From Nocardioides abyssi (GTDB taxonomy: Bacteria > Actinomycetota > Actinomycetes > Propionibacteriales > Nocardioidaceae), in assembly GCF_030412915.1 (NCBI RefSeq), contig NZ_JAUHJR010000003.1:331607-395606 (forward strand): a stretch of DNA of 64,000 bases, read 5' to 3'. Below are positions 8,857-17,167 of this stretch, piece after piece; the stretch's first letter is position 1, and each line of letters starts with the position of its first letter. The position numbers were made by a program, and so were the translations under genes. Below the pieces are notes generated by a model. The model was not told where the DNA came from. It did not search any database and was given only the letters and a program-made list of their open reading frames with translations.

Positions 8857-9932
8857 GCGACCAGCAGCCGGACGCCCCGGAGCCCGAGGTCGTCGTCTCC
8901 ACCACCGGCCACCTCGGCCGGCTGGAGCTCAACCGGCCCCGCGCGATCAACGCGCTGAACCACACGATGGTCGGCCTGCTCCAGGAGGCGCTCGACGCCT
9001 GGCGCGCCGACGACGCGGTCCGCACCGTGCTGCTCACCGGCCGCGGCGAGCGCGGCCTGTGCGCTGGCGGCGACATCGTGTCGATCTGGAAGGACGCCAA
9101 GGCCGGGACCCACGCGTCCGCGCGCTTCTGGTCCGACGAGTACGTCCTCAACCACGCGATCAACACCTACCCCAAGCCGTACGTCGCCGTGATGGACGGC
9201 ATCGTCCTCGGCGGCGGCATCGGCGTCTCGGCGCACGCGAGCCACCGCGTCGTGACCGAGCGCTCCTCCCTCGGCATGCCCGAGACGGGCATCGGCTTCG
9301 TGCCGGACGTGGGCGGCACCTGGCTGCTCTCCCACGCCCCCGGCGAGCTCGGCACCCACCTCGGCCTGACCGCCGGCTCGGTCGGCCCCGGCGACGCGAT
9401 CGCGCTCGGCCTGGCCGACCACTTCGTGCCCGCCGACCGCCTCGACGAGCTGGTCAGCCGCCTCGTCGACGAAGACCCCGACGCCGTGCTGGCCGACCTC
9501 GCGCAGCCCGCCCCCGAGGCACCGCTGCTCGCCCAGCGCGACTGGATCGACGAGTGCTACGCCGGCGACGACGCGGCCGCGATCCTCACCCGCCTGCGCG
9601 AGCACCGCTCCCCCGAGGCCCAGCAGGCCGCCGAGACCCTCGCCAAGCGCTCGCCGTTCGCGGTCACCACCACCCTGCGCGCGCTCCGCGAGGCCGCGGG
9701 CCTCGCCGACCTCGGCGCCGCCCTCGCGATGGAGCTGCGGCTGACCGTCCGCTTCCTCGACGTGCCCGACTTCGTCGAGGGCGTCCGCGCCCAGGTCATC
9801 GACAAGGACCGCAACCCCCAGTGGCAGCCGGCCTCGCTCGACGAGGTCGACCCCGCCGCCGTCGCCGCCCTCTTCGAGCCCCTGCCCTCGGGCGAGCTCG
9901 AGCTCCCCACCACCTCCGGAGGACCCGCATGA
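8853..9932 (+). CDS. 3-hydroxyisobutyryl-CoA hydrolase (enoyl-CoA hydratase/isomerase family)
   Basis: A 359-residue crotonase-fold protein of the HIBCH type, which hydrolyses 3-hydroxyisobutyryl-CoA in valine degradation. Evidence: LELNRPRAINALN near residue 25, the oxyanion-hole segment CAGGDI (70-75), GGGIGVS (120-126), and PETGIGFVPDVGG with Glu144 and Asp152 in the HIBCH catalytic positions. The length exceeds ordinary enoyl-CoA hydratases (about 260) and fits HIBCH. The ATGA overlap upstream and the ATGA overlap downstream with mmsB place it in the middle of a coupled operon. Confidence 0.88.
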   Translation: MSDQQPDAPEPEVVVSTTGHLGRLELNRPRAINALNHTMVGLLQEALDAWRADDAVRTVLLTGRGERGLCAGGDIVSIWKDAKAGTHASARFWSDEYVLNHAINTYPKPYVAVMDGIVLGGGIGVSAHASHRVVTERSSLGMPETGIGFVPDVGGTWLLSHAPGELGTHLGLTAGSVGPGDAIALGLADHFVPADRLDELVSRLVDEDPDAVLADLAQPAPEAPLLAQRDWIDECYAGDDAAAILTRLREHRSPEAQQAAETLAKRSPFAVTTTLRALREAAGLADLGAALAMELRLTVRFLDVPDFVEGVRAQVIDKDRNPQWQPASLDEVDPAAVAALFEPLPSGELELPTTSGGPA

Positions 9933-10831
9933 GCACCACGACCGTCGCCTTCATCGGCCTGGGCAACATGGGCGGCCCGATGGCCGCGAACCTCGTCGGG
10001 GCGGGCCACACCGTCACCGGCTTCGACGTCGGCCAGGAGGCCTGCGACAAGGCCCGCGAGGCCGGCATCGACGTCAAGGGCTCCGCCGCCGAGGCCGTCG
10101 CCGGCGCCGGCGCGGTCGTCACCATGCTGCCGAACGGCGCCCTGCTGCTCTCGGTGTACGACGAGGTGCTGGCCGCCGCCGCGCCCGGCACGCTCTTCGT
10201 CGACTGCTCGACCGTCGCGGTCTCCGACGCCCGCCAGGCGGCCGACCTGGCCGTCGCCGCGGGCCACCGCGCCGCGGACGCCCCGGTCTCCGGCGGCGTC
10301 GGCGGCGCCGAGGCCGGCTCGCTGACCTTCATGCTCGGCTGCGACGACGCGCTCGCCGAGGAGATCACCGCGCTGCTCGACCCGATGGCCGGCCGCGTCG
10401 TGCACTGCGGCGCCTCGGGTGCCGGCCAGGCCGCGAAGATCTGCAACAACATGGTGCTCGGCGCCTCGATGATCGCCATCTCCGAGGCGTTCGTGCTCGG
10501 CGAGAAGCTGGGCCTGACCCACCAGGCGTTCTTCGACGTCGCCTCGACCGCCTCGGGCCAGTGCTGGGCGCTGACCACCAACTGCCCGGTCCCCGGCCCG
10601 GTGCCGACCAGCCCGGCCAACCGCGACTGGAAGCCCGGCTTCGCCGGCGCGCTCATGGCCAAGGACCTCGGCCTGGCCCGCCGCGCCGTCGAGGAGTCCG
10701 GCACCGACGCCGCGGTCGGCTCGCTCGCCGAGGAGCTCTATCGTCGCTTCGCCGACGAGGGCGGCGCCGGCCTCGACTTCTCCGCCATCGTCAACACCAT
10801 CCGGGAGCGCTCGGCCGCCACGGCCGAGTGA
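9929..10831 (+). CDS. mmsB: 3-hydroxyisobutyrate dehydrogenase
   Basis: NAD-dependent oxidation of 3-hydroxyisobutyrate to methylmalonate semialdehyde in valine catabolism. The 300-residue protein has the Rossmann motif GLGNMG at residues 10-15, DAPVSGGVGGAEAG near 118-130 (substrate-binding), and the catalytic Lys in GAGQAAKICNN at residue 170. The start overlaps the upstream stop as ATGA, and a GGAGGA sequence lies just before it. Order and spacing show one operon with the two upstream genes. No methylmalonate-semialdehyde dehydrogenase (mmsA) follows here. Confidence 0.93.
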   Translation: MSTTTVAFIGLGNMGGPMAANLVGAGHTVTGFDVGQEACDKAREAGIDVKGSAAEAVAGAGAVVTMLPNGALLLSVYDEVLAAAAPGTLFVDCSTVAVSDARQAADLAVAAGHRAADAPVSGGVGGAEAGSLTFMLGCDDALAEEITALLDPMAGRVVHCGASGAGQAAKICNNMVLGASMIAISEAFVLGEKLGLTHQAFFDVASTASGQCWALTTNCPVPGPVPTSPANRDWKPGFAGALMAKDLGLARRAVEESGTDAAVGSLAEELYRRFADEGGAGLDFSAIVNTIRERSAATAE

Positions 10832-10873
10832 CCCGACCCGCCACCACCCGCTGACCAGCAGCCGAGGAGCCCC

Positions 10874-11650
<777 letters not shown>

Positions 11651-11706
11651 CGCTGCTCGGGCGCCGTTCGGACGTCATTCCGGCGCTGCCCGGGCGACCG
11701 CGCCGG

Positions 11707-12219
11707 TCAGGGGGTGAAGTCCCCCCGGCCGGCGCGGAAGCGTCCCAGCACCTCCACCAGCGAGGCCACGTCGTCGCGGGAGAGCCCGATCGCCTCGAAC
11801 ACCTCGGCGTTGAGCACCGCCGTCGCCTCCTCGACGAGCCGCCGGCCCGCCTCGGTCAGCACGAGCACCGCCGACCGGCCGTCGTCGGGGTTGGCGACGC
11901 GCTGCACGAGCCCGTCCTCGGCCAGCCGCGCGGCCAGGCTGGTCAACGACGTGGGGTGCACCTGCAGCCGCTGGCCGGCGCGACGCATCGTCATCCGCTG
12001 CTCGGAGGCGAACGACAGCAGCCGCAGCAGCTCGAACCGGGCGAAGGTCAAGCCGTAGGGCCGCAGCAGCCCGTCGATCTGGGTCAGCAGCAGCTGCTGG
12101 GCCCGCATGACCGAGGTGACCGCGGCCATCCCCGGGGCGGCGTCGTCCCACCCGTGGGCGACCCACTGGCGGCGTGCCTCCGCGATCGGGTCGCGACCGG
12201 GCGTGGGTGGGCTGCTCAT
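11707..12219 (-). CDS. MarR family transcriptional regulator
   Basis: A 170-residue MarR-type winged-helix repressor. The helix-turn-helix lies at about residues 60-110 (FELLRLLSFASEQRMTMRRAGQRL, then VHPTSLTSLAARLAEDGLVQR), followed by the wing NPDDGRSAVLVLTEAG. N- and C-terminal helices should form the dimer. It is convergent with the valine operon and downstream of an SDR gene on the same strand; what it regulates is not evident. Its probable -10 element overlaps the SDR stop codon. Confidence 0.9.
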   Translation of the reverse strand: MSSPPTPGRDPIAEARRQWVAHGWDDAAPGMAAVTSVMRAQQLLLTQIDGLLRPYGLTFARFELLRLLSFASEQRMTMRRAGQRLQVHPTSLTSLAARLAEDGLVQRVANPDDGRSAVLVLTEAGRRLVEEATAVLNAEVFEAIGLSRDDVASLVEVLGRFRAGRGDFTP

Positions 12220-12226
12220 CGCCGGG

Positions 12227-12232
12227 AGCCTA
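12227..12232 (-). promoter_or_regulatory. -10 element for MarR gene
   Basis: TAGGCT, 7 nt before ATG 12219, predicts a leaderless mRNA. The first three bases of the hexamer are the TAG stop codon of the upstream SDR gene. Confidence 0.5.
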
Positions 12233-13006
12233 GAACAGGTCTGCCGACCGGGTGCTCACCTCGGCACCTCCGTCGACGTAGACGACCTGCCCGGTGACGT
12301 GGGTGTTGTCCTCGGAGACGAGGAAGGCCAGCACCTTCGCCACCGCCTCCGGCGGGGCGTAGCCGTTGAGCGGCATCGGCACCGCGGCGTCCATCAGCTC
12401 CCGCATGACCGGGTCCTCGAAGAGACCGGTGGTCATCTGGGTGAGCACGACGCCCGGCGCGACGACGTTGAGCGCGATGCCGGCGTCCGCCCAGCCCGGC
12501 GAGACCGAGGTGCGCCGTGCCCACTCGGCCACGGCGGCCTTGGTCGCGGGGTAGATCGAGTGCGGCCGTCCGCTGTCGGTCAGCTCGGCCGCGCGGGTCA
12601 CCCCGGCCTCCTCGTCCCCGTCCAGGCACGCCTGCCGCACGCGGTCGTCGTTGCCCATCGTCCCGGAGATCGACCCGATGACCGCGACGCGCGGTGCGCT
12701 CGATGCCGCGAGGAGCGGCTGCAGCGCGGTGACGAGCCCGACGGTGCCGAAGTAGTTGATCCGCACCATCAGCGGGCTCGGCTCCGCGACGCCCGCGCAG
12801 GTGACGAGCGCGTCGACCCGGTCGCCGGCGAGCTCCCGCACCCCGGCGACCGCGGCGGCGCGGCCCTCGGGCGTGGACAGGTCGGCGACGACCTCGGCGT
12901 CGCGCAGGTCGACGCCGACGACGTCCTCGCCGCGCCCGCGGAGCTGGTCGGCGAGCGCGCGGCCGATGCCTGCGGCGCTGCCGGTGATGACGGTACGACG
13001 GGGCAC
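12230..13006 (-). CDS. SDR family oxidoreductase
   Basis: A 258-residue short-chain dehydrogenase/reductase. Cofactor motif TGSAAGIG is at residues 8-15, an acidic residue after the second strand (VGVDLRD) suggests NAD preference, and catalytic Ser112 or Ser114 (GSISGT), Tyr152 and Lys156 (YPATK) are present. I choose GTG 13006 because AGGAGG precedes it and the Rossmann motif then sits at the usual distance; a longer frame begins at 13093. Members of this group are often annotated as 3-alpha-hydroxysteroid dehydrogenase-like, but the substrate cannot be read from sequence. Confidence 0.88.
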   Translation of the reverse strand: MPRRTVITGSAAGIGRALADQLRGRGEDVVGVDLRDAEVVADLSTPEGRAAAVAGVRELAGDRVDALVTCAGVAEPSPLMVRINYFGTVGLVTALQPLLAASSAPRVAVIGSISGTMGNDDRVRQACLDGDEEAGVTRAAELTDSGRPHSIYPATKAAVAEWARRTSVSPGWADAGIALNVVAPGVVLTQMTTGLFEDPVMRELMDAAVPMPLNGYAPPEAVAKVLAFLVSEDNTHVTGQVVYVDGGAEVSTRSADLF

Positions 13007-13141
13007 GGCGCCTCCTGGTCCGGTGGTCGCGCCGGACGCTAGCAGCGCGGACGGACGGTCCGCGGCCGTTCGCGCGAGCCGCGGGCCGGACACCCGCGAA
13101 ACTGGTTCACCTCACCCTTTGAGTCATTTCCGGAGGCCGTG

Positions 13142-13166
13142 GTTTCGCCCCGGGCACACCGGGTAG
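13142..13166 (+). promoter_or_regulatory. Possible SigB/F-type promoter before the sigma factor gene
   Basis: GTTT at 13142-13145 and GGGTAG at 13161-13166 are separated by 15 nt, resembling the GTTT-N15-GGGTA pattern recognised by SigB/F-group sigma factors. This would mean autoregulation. Against it, the -10 is only 9 nt from the ATG and overlaps the GGGAGG ribosome binding site, so start-site mapping is needed. Confidence 0.3.
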
Positions 13167-13175
13167 GGAGGGATC

Positions 13176-13985
13176 ATGACGACGAGTGCTGTGCCCCTGG
13201 GACGCCGACCGAAGGACCTTCGTCGCAAGGCCGAGACCGCGCGTCTGTTCGCCGAGGCTGCTGCCACCGACAACGAGGTCGAGCGCGAGCGACTCCACGA
13301 CGAGATCGTGGTCCTCAACATCGAGGTCGCCCGCACCCTCGCGTCCCGCTTCCGCAACCGCGGCGTCCCGCTCGAGGACCTCGAGCAGGTCGCCCTGCTG
13401 ACCCTCGTGCGCATCGTGCCCAAGTTCGACGCCAGCAAGGACCGCGACTTCCTCGCGTACGCCGTGCCCTCGATCCGTGGCGACCTCAAGCGCTACTTCC
13501 GCGACTTCGGCTGGATGGTCCGTCCGCCGCGCCGCGTGCAGGAGATCCAGTCCGAGGTCGTGGCCGCACACCAGCGCGCCCGCGAGTCCGGGGAGCCCGC
13601 CTCGGCCGAGAAGATCGCCGAGCAGCTCGACCTGAAGCCCTCCGAGGTCCAGGCCGCGCTCATGGCCGACGGCTGCTTCCAGCCGCTGTCGCTCGACGTG
13701 CCGGTCTCCCCCGACCACGGCCGCGGCTCGCTCGGCGACACGCTGAGCGACGACGACCCGAGCGGCGAGCGCGCCGCCGAGGCCCGCGCGATGCTGACCC
13801 CGCTCATGCGTGAGCTCAGCGAGCGCGACCGCCGCATCCTCCACCTCCGCTTCGCCGAGGACTGCACCCAGCAGGAGATCGCCGACCAGCTCGGCGTGAC
13901 CCAGATGCAGGTGTCGCGACTGCTCAGCCGCATCCTCGGCACGCTGCGCGAGGGCATCGGCGAGCTCGACCCCAGCGCGGTCTGA
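13176..13985 (+). CDS. SigB/SigF/SigG family RNA polymerase sigma factor
   Basis: A 269-residue alternative sigma factor of the stress/sporulation group (group 3). Region 2 covers about residues 45-115 (DLEQVALLTLVRIVPKFD, then FLAYAVPSIRGDLKRYFRD), region 3 about 115-170, and region 4 about 215-257 (LSERDRRILHLRF, then the helix-turn-helix TQQEIADQLGVTQMQVSRLL). Such factors are normally held by an RsbW-type anti-sigma factor released by a STAS antagonist. A STAS gene lies just beyond the shared terminator, but no anti-sigma gene is visible here. Ribosome binding site GGGAGG. Confidence 0.92.
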   Translation: MTTSAVPLGRRPKDLRRKAETARLFAEAAATDNEVERERLHDEIVVLNIEVARTLASRFRNRGVPLEDLEQVALLTLVRIVPKFDASKDRDFLAYAVPSIRGDLKRYFRDFGWMVRPPRRVQEIQSEVVAAHQRARESGEPASAEKIAEQLDLKPSEVQAALMADGCFQPLSLDVPVSPDHGRGSLGDTLSDDDPSGERAAEARAMLTPLMRELSERDRRILHLRFAEDCTQQEIADQLGVTQMQVSRLLSRILGTLREGIGELDPSAV

Positions 13986-14015
13986 CACCGGCCCAGAAGT
14001 AGCCCAGCCAGACGT

Positions 14016-14054
14016 ACGACGGCCCGCCACCCCGTGAGGGTGGCGGGCCGTCGT
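14016..14054. terminator. Strong bidirectional hairpin terminator
   Basis: A perfect 17-bp stem (arms 14016-14032 and 14038-14054, left arm starting ACGACGGCCCG) closes a small loop read as GUGA between C-G pairs. It lies between the convergent sigma factor and STAS genes and could end transcription from both sides. There is no U-tract, as is common in high-GC actinobacteria. Confidence 0.8.
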
Positions 14055-14074
14055 GCGTGCGGGGCGCTTCGGCG

Positions 14075-14455
14075 CTAGGCCGACTCGAGCACCTGGTGGT
14101 CGAAGCGGCCGGCGGTCCCGGTCAGGCTCACGACGCGGGAGACGGCAGCGCTGAGGGCGGCGACGCTGAAGGTGCCGCCGGTGGCAGCGACCTCCTGCTG
14201 GCAGGCGAGCAGCGCCGACAAGCCGGTGCAGTCGATGAAGGTCACGCCCTCGAGGTCGAGGACGACAGAGCTGCAGCCGTCCGCCGAGTGGCGCGCGACC
14301 GCACCGCGGAGACCGGACGCCGAGAGGACGTCCAGCTCGCCGGTGACGACGACGCGCAGCTGGGGCGGATCAGCCACGGTGTTCAGTGAGAAGTACAAGA
14401 GACCGACAATCCGGGCCGAGAGGTCCTGGTCGAGTGGCACCGGAAGCTCCGGCAC
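14075..14455 (-). CDS. STAS domain protein, anti-sigma factor antagonist-like
   Basis: A 126-residue single STAS domain resembling SpoIIAA/RsbV antagonists, which release sigma factors from RsbW-type kinases. Core segments are LRVVVTGELDVLSASGL and VVLDLEGVTFIDCTGLSALL. In SpoIIAA the phosphorylated Ser follows the Asp in DSSG; here the equivalent position is Cys (DCTGL), with only the following Thr available. Start GTG 14455 is preferred because TAGCGT lies 7 nt upstream (leaderless); ATG 14476 would give 133 residues. It converges on the sigma factor gene, which suggests but does not prove a functional link. Confidence 0.82.
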   Translation of the reverse strand: MPELPVPLDQDLSARIVGLLYFSLNTVADPPQLRVVVTGELDVLSASGLRGAVARHSADGCSSVVLDLEGVTFIDCTGLSALLACQQEVAATGGTFSVAALSAAVSRVVSLTGTAGRFDHQVLESA

Positions 14456-14462
14456 GCTCTCG

Positions 14463-14468
14463 ACGCTA
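14463..14468 (-). promoter_or_regulatory. -10 element for STAS gene
   Basis: TAGCGT, 7 nt before GTG 14455. This fits the leaderless pattern seen repeatedly in the window and supports the shorter start. Between here and 14743 there is no gene, only GC-rich DNA with a 7-bp hairpin at 14534-14552 (GGCGGGT and ACCCGCC). Confidence 0.4.
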
Positions 14469-14743
14469 CGCGCCATCCGTGGCCACGTCACCATCAACAA
14501 GGTGAACAGTCGGTGTGCCACCCCTCGGGGTGAGGCGGGTTTGGGACCCGCCCGCGGCGGGAATCGACCCCTCGGCAGCCCGCGTCCCGGGGGCGGGTTG
14601 CCCTCGGGCCCCGGCCGCGACCGGCCACGACGCTGGAATGCCAGGACGCGACCTCTGGGGGGCATCGGTCGCGACCTGGCCCCCGAAGCCTCGCACATCG
14701 TGCGTCCCGGCGGGCCGTTGGTCGAGACCACCGGCGCGTCGGC

Positions 14744-15214
14744 TCAGAACGGGGTGCTGCCCTCGTTCGCGGACGGGCAGCTCACGTCGCGGGTCAGGGA
14801 CTTCGACCAGGCTCGGCCGTAGTGCGCGGTGACCGTCACCTGGAACCCGAGCCGGCTGAAGAGGGCGTAGGGGGCGTCGACCTGCACGGACCCCGTGCGG
14901 CCCGCGAGGGCGGACGACGCGGTCGGGCCGTCCCCGCTGATCGTCACGGAGTACGTCGTGCCCGGCAGCTGGCCGGCGTCGGACAGCCCGTTGATCGACG
15001 CGCGCACGACCGTCCGGCCGGCGAGCAGCTGGCGGTCGCACGCCAGGGACCCGGCGAAGGCGGTCACGGGCGCCATCTCCTGCACCTTGACCGACGTGCC
15101 GGGCGTCCGCACCTGCCCGCTGAAGACGGCCTGGGCGACCTGCGGGACGGCCAGGAAGCACAGCACGGCGAGCACGAGCGACACGGCGCGACGCCAGGTG
15201 TCGGTGCTGGTCAT
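14744..15214 (-). CDS. Secreted protein with SipW-type signal sequence
   Basis: A 156-residue exported protein. Residues 1-29 form a signal peptide (WRRAVSLVLAVLCFLAVP, then QVAQA) followed by AVFSGQV, which resembles the A-x-F-S start of mature SipW-dependent (TasA/CalY-type) proteins. The remainder is beta-rich, with Cys in LACDR and VSCPS that could pair. ATG 15214 is preceded by AGGAGAG. Its promoter shares a composite operator with the two TasA-like genes at 17.8 and 28.1 kb, and the response regulator gene begins on the other side of that operator. The function is not known; a surface fibre or matrix component is an inference. Confidence 0.65.
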   Translation of the reverse strand: MTSTDTWRRAVSLVLAVLCFLAVPQVAQAVFSGQVRTPGTSVKVQEMAPVTAFAGSLACDRQLLAGRTVVRASINGLSDAGQLPGTTYSVTISGDGPTASSALAGRTGSVQVDAPYALFSRLGFQVTVTAHYGRAWSKSLTRDVSCPSANEGSTPF

Positions 15215-15257
15215 GGGTGCTCTCCTGTCCTGGGGGACGGTCGTGCGGTGGCTGTTG

Positions 15258-15317
15258 CCTGAAGTCTGCCGACACGGCCTCAAGGGGCTCGGCCCGGAAC
15301 CTCAAGAAATCCGCAAG
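15258..15317 (-). promoter_or_regulatory. Composite response-regulator operator/promoter, copy 1
   Basis: On the plus strand: GAAGTCTGCCG (15261-15271), TCAAGG (15280-15285), then CTCAAG (15301-15306) and CGCAAG (15312-15317), the last two 11 bp apart. The same parts occur in the same order at 17854-17931 and 28149-28226. The 11-bp-spaced direct repeat is typical of OmpR/PhoB-family sites. It lies between the secreted protein gene and the response regulator gene, so it could control both. Confidence 0.65.
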
Positions 15318-15323
15318 GTCTGG

Positions 15324-15329
15324 CAGACT
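15324..15329 (+). promoter_or_regulatory. -10 element for response regulator gene
   Basis: CAGACT, 7 nt before GTG 15337, next to the composite operator. It predicts a leaderless mRNA and operator control of the regulator's own gene. Confidence 0.4.
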
Positions 15330-15336
15330 CGACGAC

Positions 15337-16074
15337 GTGGACGGTTCGGGTTCGGGTCAGGAGCGCACGGCGTTGGTCGTCGAGGACGACGAGGACATCC
15401 GCTCGCTCATCGAGTTCACCCTCCAGACGCAGGGGTTCGACGTCACGGCGGTCGAGTCCGGGCTGGCGGGGGTCGAGGCGGTCCACTCACTCGACCCCGA
15501 CCTGATCACCCTCGACCTGGGGCTCCCGGGCATCGACGGGATCGAGACCTGCCGGCGCATCCGCGAGACCAGCGACGCCTACATCGTGATGATCACGGCG
15601 CGCGACGACGAGATCGACCGGCTCATCGGCCTGGAGACCGGCGCGGACGACTTCCTGTCCAAGCCGTTCAGCGTCCGCGAGCTCAAGGCCCGCGTCAACG
15701 CCCTCTTCCGCCGCCCCCGGCGCGGGCCGGCGCTGTCGGTGGTGCCGACCAGCTCCGGCGAGCCGGACCACGAGGTGCTCCAGCACGGGCCGCTCAAGGT
15801 CGACGTCGACGGGCGCCGGGCGTTCCGCGGCGAGGACGAGCTCTCGCTCACCCGCACCGAGTTCGACCTGTTGACCGAGCTGATGCGCACGCCGGCGCGG
15901 GTCTGGACCCGCGAGGCGCTGCTGCGCTCGGTCTGGGGCACCGACTGGGCCACCGACACCCACCTCGTCGAGGTTCACGTGGGCAACCTGCGCCGCAAGC
16001 TCGGCGAGACCCGCGAGGGCCCGAAGTTCGTGCGGACGGTGCGCGGCGTGGGCTACCGGATGGAGTCGCTGTAG
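15337..16074 (+). CDS. OmpR/PhoB family response regulator
   Basis: A 245-residue two-component response regulator. The receiver domain (about 11-125) has acidic residues in VVEDDED, phospho-acceptor Asp60 in LDLGLPGID, and the conserved Lys in FLSKPFS. The C-terminal winged helix (about 145-243) ends in the typical GVGYRME motif after VHVGNLRRKLGE. No histidine kinase gene is adjacent. Its gene touches the composite operator shared with three secreted-protein genes, so it is the best candidate for their regulator. It converges on the degenerate Hpt gene with a 1-nt gap. Start GTG 15337 is inferred from domain position and the -10 element. Confidence 0.9.
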   Translation: MDGSGSGQERTALVVEDDEDIRSLIEFTLQTQGFDVTAVESGLAGVEAVHSLDPDLITLDLGLPGIDGIETCRRIRETSDAYIVMITARDDEIDRLIGLETGADDFLSKPFSVRELKARVNALFRRPRRGPALSVVPTSSGEPDHEVLQHGPLKVDVDGRRAFRGEDELSLTRTEFDLLTELMRTPARVWTREALLRSVWGTDWATDTHLVEVHVGNLRRKLGETREGPKFVRTVRGVGYRMESL

Positions 16075-16075
16075 C

Positions 16076-16441
16076 TCAGCCGGCGCGGTACGCCGCGAGG
16101 TAGTCCGACAGCTCGAGCGCCGCGCGGTCGGCAGCCGCCGCGAGCGCGGCCGCCTGGCGACGCGCGGTGACGACGTCGCGGCAGCGCACGTGCTGCTCCA
16201 CCGCGAGCGCCAGGCCGGCGAGCTCGCTGGTCCCGACGGTGATCGAGGAGACCTTCAGGCTCAGCACGGCGTCCATCGCGGCGACGAGGTCGCCGTCGAG
16301 CAGGGCGTCGAGGACGCGACCCACGCGTCGCTCGAGCATCGCGCAGTAGCGCTGGGCGAAGGAGACCGCGAACTCGCAGTCCTGGACGTCGGACCCGAGG
16401 CGGCTGAGCGCCTCGCGGTCGAGCACGGCCGTCCCGCTCAT
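16076..16441 (-). CDS. Degenerate Hpt-like (histidine phosphotransfer) protein
   Basis: A 121-residue all-helical protein. The segment VLSLKVSSITVG (59-70) aligns by eye with the Hpt motif AHTLKGSS, but the phospho-acceptor His is replaced by Leu60 and the Gly by Val64. It therefore resembles an Hpt domain that cannot carry phosphate and may act as a binding or decoy partner of a receiver domain. Its ATG overlaps the stop of the signal peptidase gene (ATGA), so the two are translationally coupled. The family call rests on a short motif and helical pattern only. Confidence 0.5.
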   Translation of the reverse strand: MSGTAVLDREALSRLGSDVQDCEFAVSFAQRYCAMLERRVGRVLDALLDGDLVAAMDAVLSLKVSSITVGTSELAGLALAVEQHVRCRDVVTARRQAAALAAAADRAALELSDYLAAYRAG

Positions 16442-17121
16442 GCCTGGTCCCCCTCGTCGGCGTCGGTGTCGTCCTCGTCCGAGGACCAGATGAGGGACAT
16501 GCCCAGAAGAATGGCACCTCCGAGCGCGACCCACAGCACGCCGTCCTGGACCAGCGGCGAGCGCAGGGTCCGGATCACGGTGCCGAGCTTCGGGACGACG
16601 GCCTGCATCTCCCAGACCGTGTCGCCCTCGAGGGTGGCGACCCACGGGTCGGCGTTCTCGTTGTTGTCGCCCTTGGTGCGGATGGCGGTGGTGCCGTCGT
16701 CGTTCGTGATGACCTCGACGACCCGGTGGGTCTCGACCCGGTGGTCCTCGACGGGGATGTGGTAGCTGATCACGTCACCGACGGCGACCTCGGAGGCGGG
16801 CTCGGGCGTGGTGACGACGACGTCGCCGGGCATGATCCCCGGTTCCATGCTGCCGGTGAGCATCGTGGCGGTGCGGTAGCCGAGCACGTGCGGGCCGATC
16901 GCCAGGAAGGCGAAGCCCAGGGCGCCGACGAGCAGCACCAGGGTGGTGACCAGGCCGACCACCCGGCGGGCCCAGCGGCGAGCGGGGCGCTCGCCGCGCG
17001 GCTGGCGCGGGGCCGGCGCCTCCACCAGGGCAGGAGCCGGCCGGCGCACGAGGTGGCGCTTGGGCTGCTCGACGCGGTGGCGACCGACGACGGTGGCGGC
17101 CTGCGGTGCGACGGTGCTCAC
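16438..17121 (-). CDS. Signal peptidase I, SipW/ER type
   Basis: A 227-residue membrane signal peptidase. A long basic/proline-rich cytoplasmic N-terminus is followed by a membrane helix (about 53-76). Catalytic Ser91 is in TGSMEPGIMPGD, and the general base is His132 (THRV) where ordinary bacterial enzymes have Lys. This Ser/His dyad defines the SipW/archaeal/ER class. KGDNNENAD (about 150-158) is the conserved downstream box. A second helix near 194-211 precedes an acidic tail. The gene lies 46 nt after a TasA/CalY-like gene and is coupled to the Hpt-like gene, so its likely substrates are the SipW-type secreted proteins here. Confidence 0.9.
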   Translation of the reverse strand: MSTVAPQAATVVGRHRVEQPKRHLVRRPAPALVEAPAPRQPRGERPARRWARRVVGLVTTLVLLVGALGFAFLAIGPHVLGYRTATMLTGSMEPGIMPGDVVVTTPEPASEVAVGDVISYHIPVEDHRVETHRVVEVITNDDGTTAIRTKGDNNENADPWVATLEGDTVWEMQAVVPKLGTVIRTLRSPLVQDGVLWVALGGAILLGMSLIWSSDEDDTDADEGDQA

Positions 17122-17167
17122 GACCGGACTCCTGGGGGCTGGTGGGGGTGGTGGACGGCTGGTGGGG

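Noticed and set aside
13006-13175. Upstream extension of the SDR protein to 13093
   Set aside because: The added residues precede the cofactor motif by too far and AGGAGG favours GTG 13006.
14530-14560. Alternative sigma-factor promoter (GTTT) before the STAS gene
   Set aside because: The GTTT lies on the plus strand inside a small hairpin and has no matching GGGTA element in the STAS direction.
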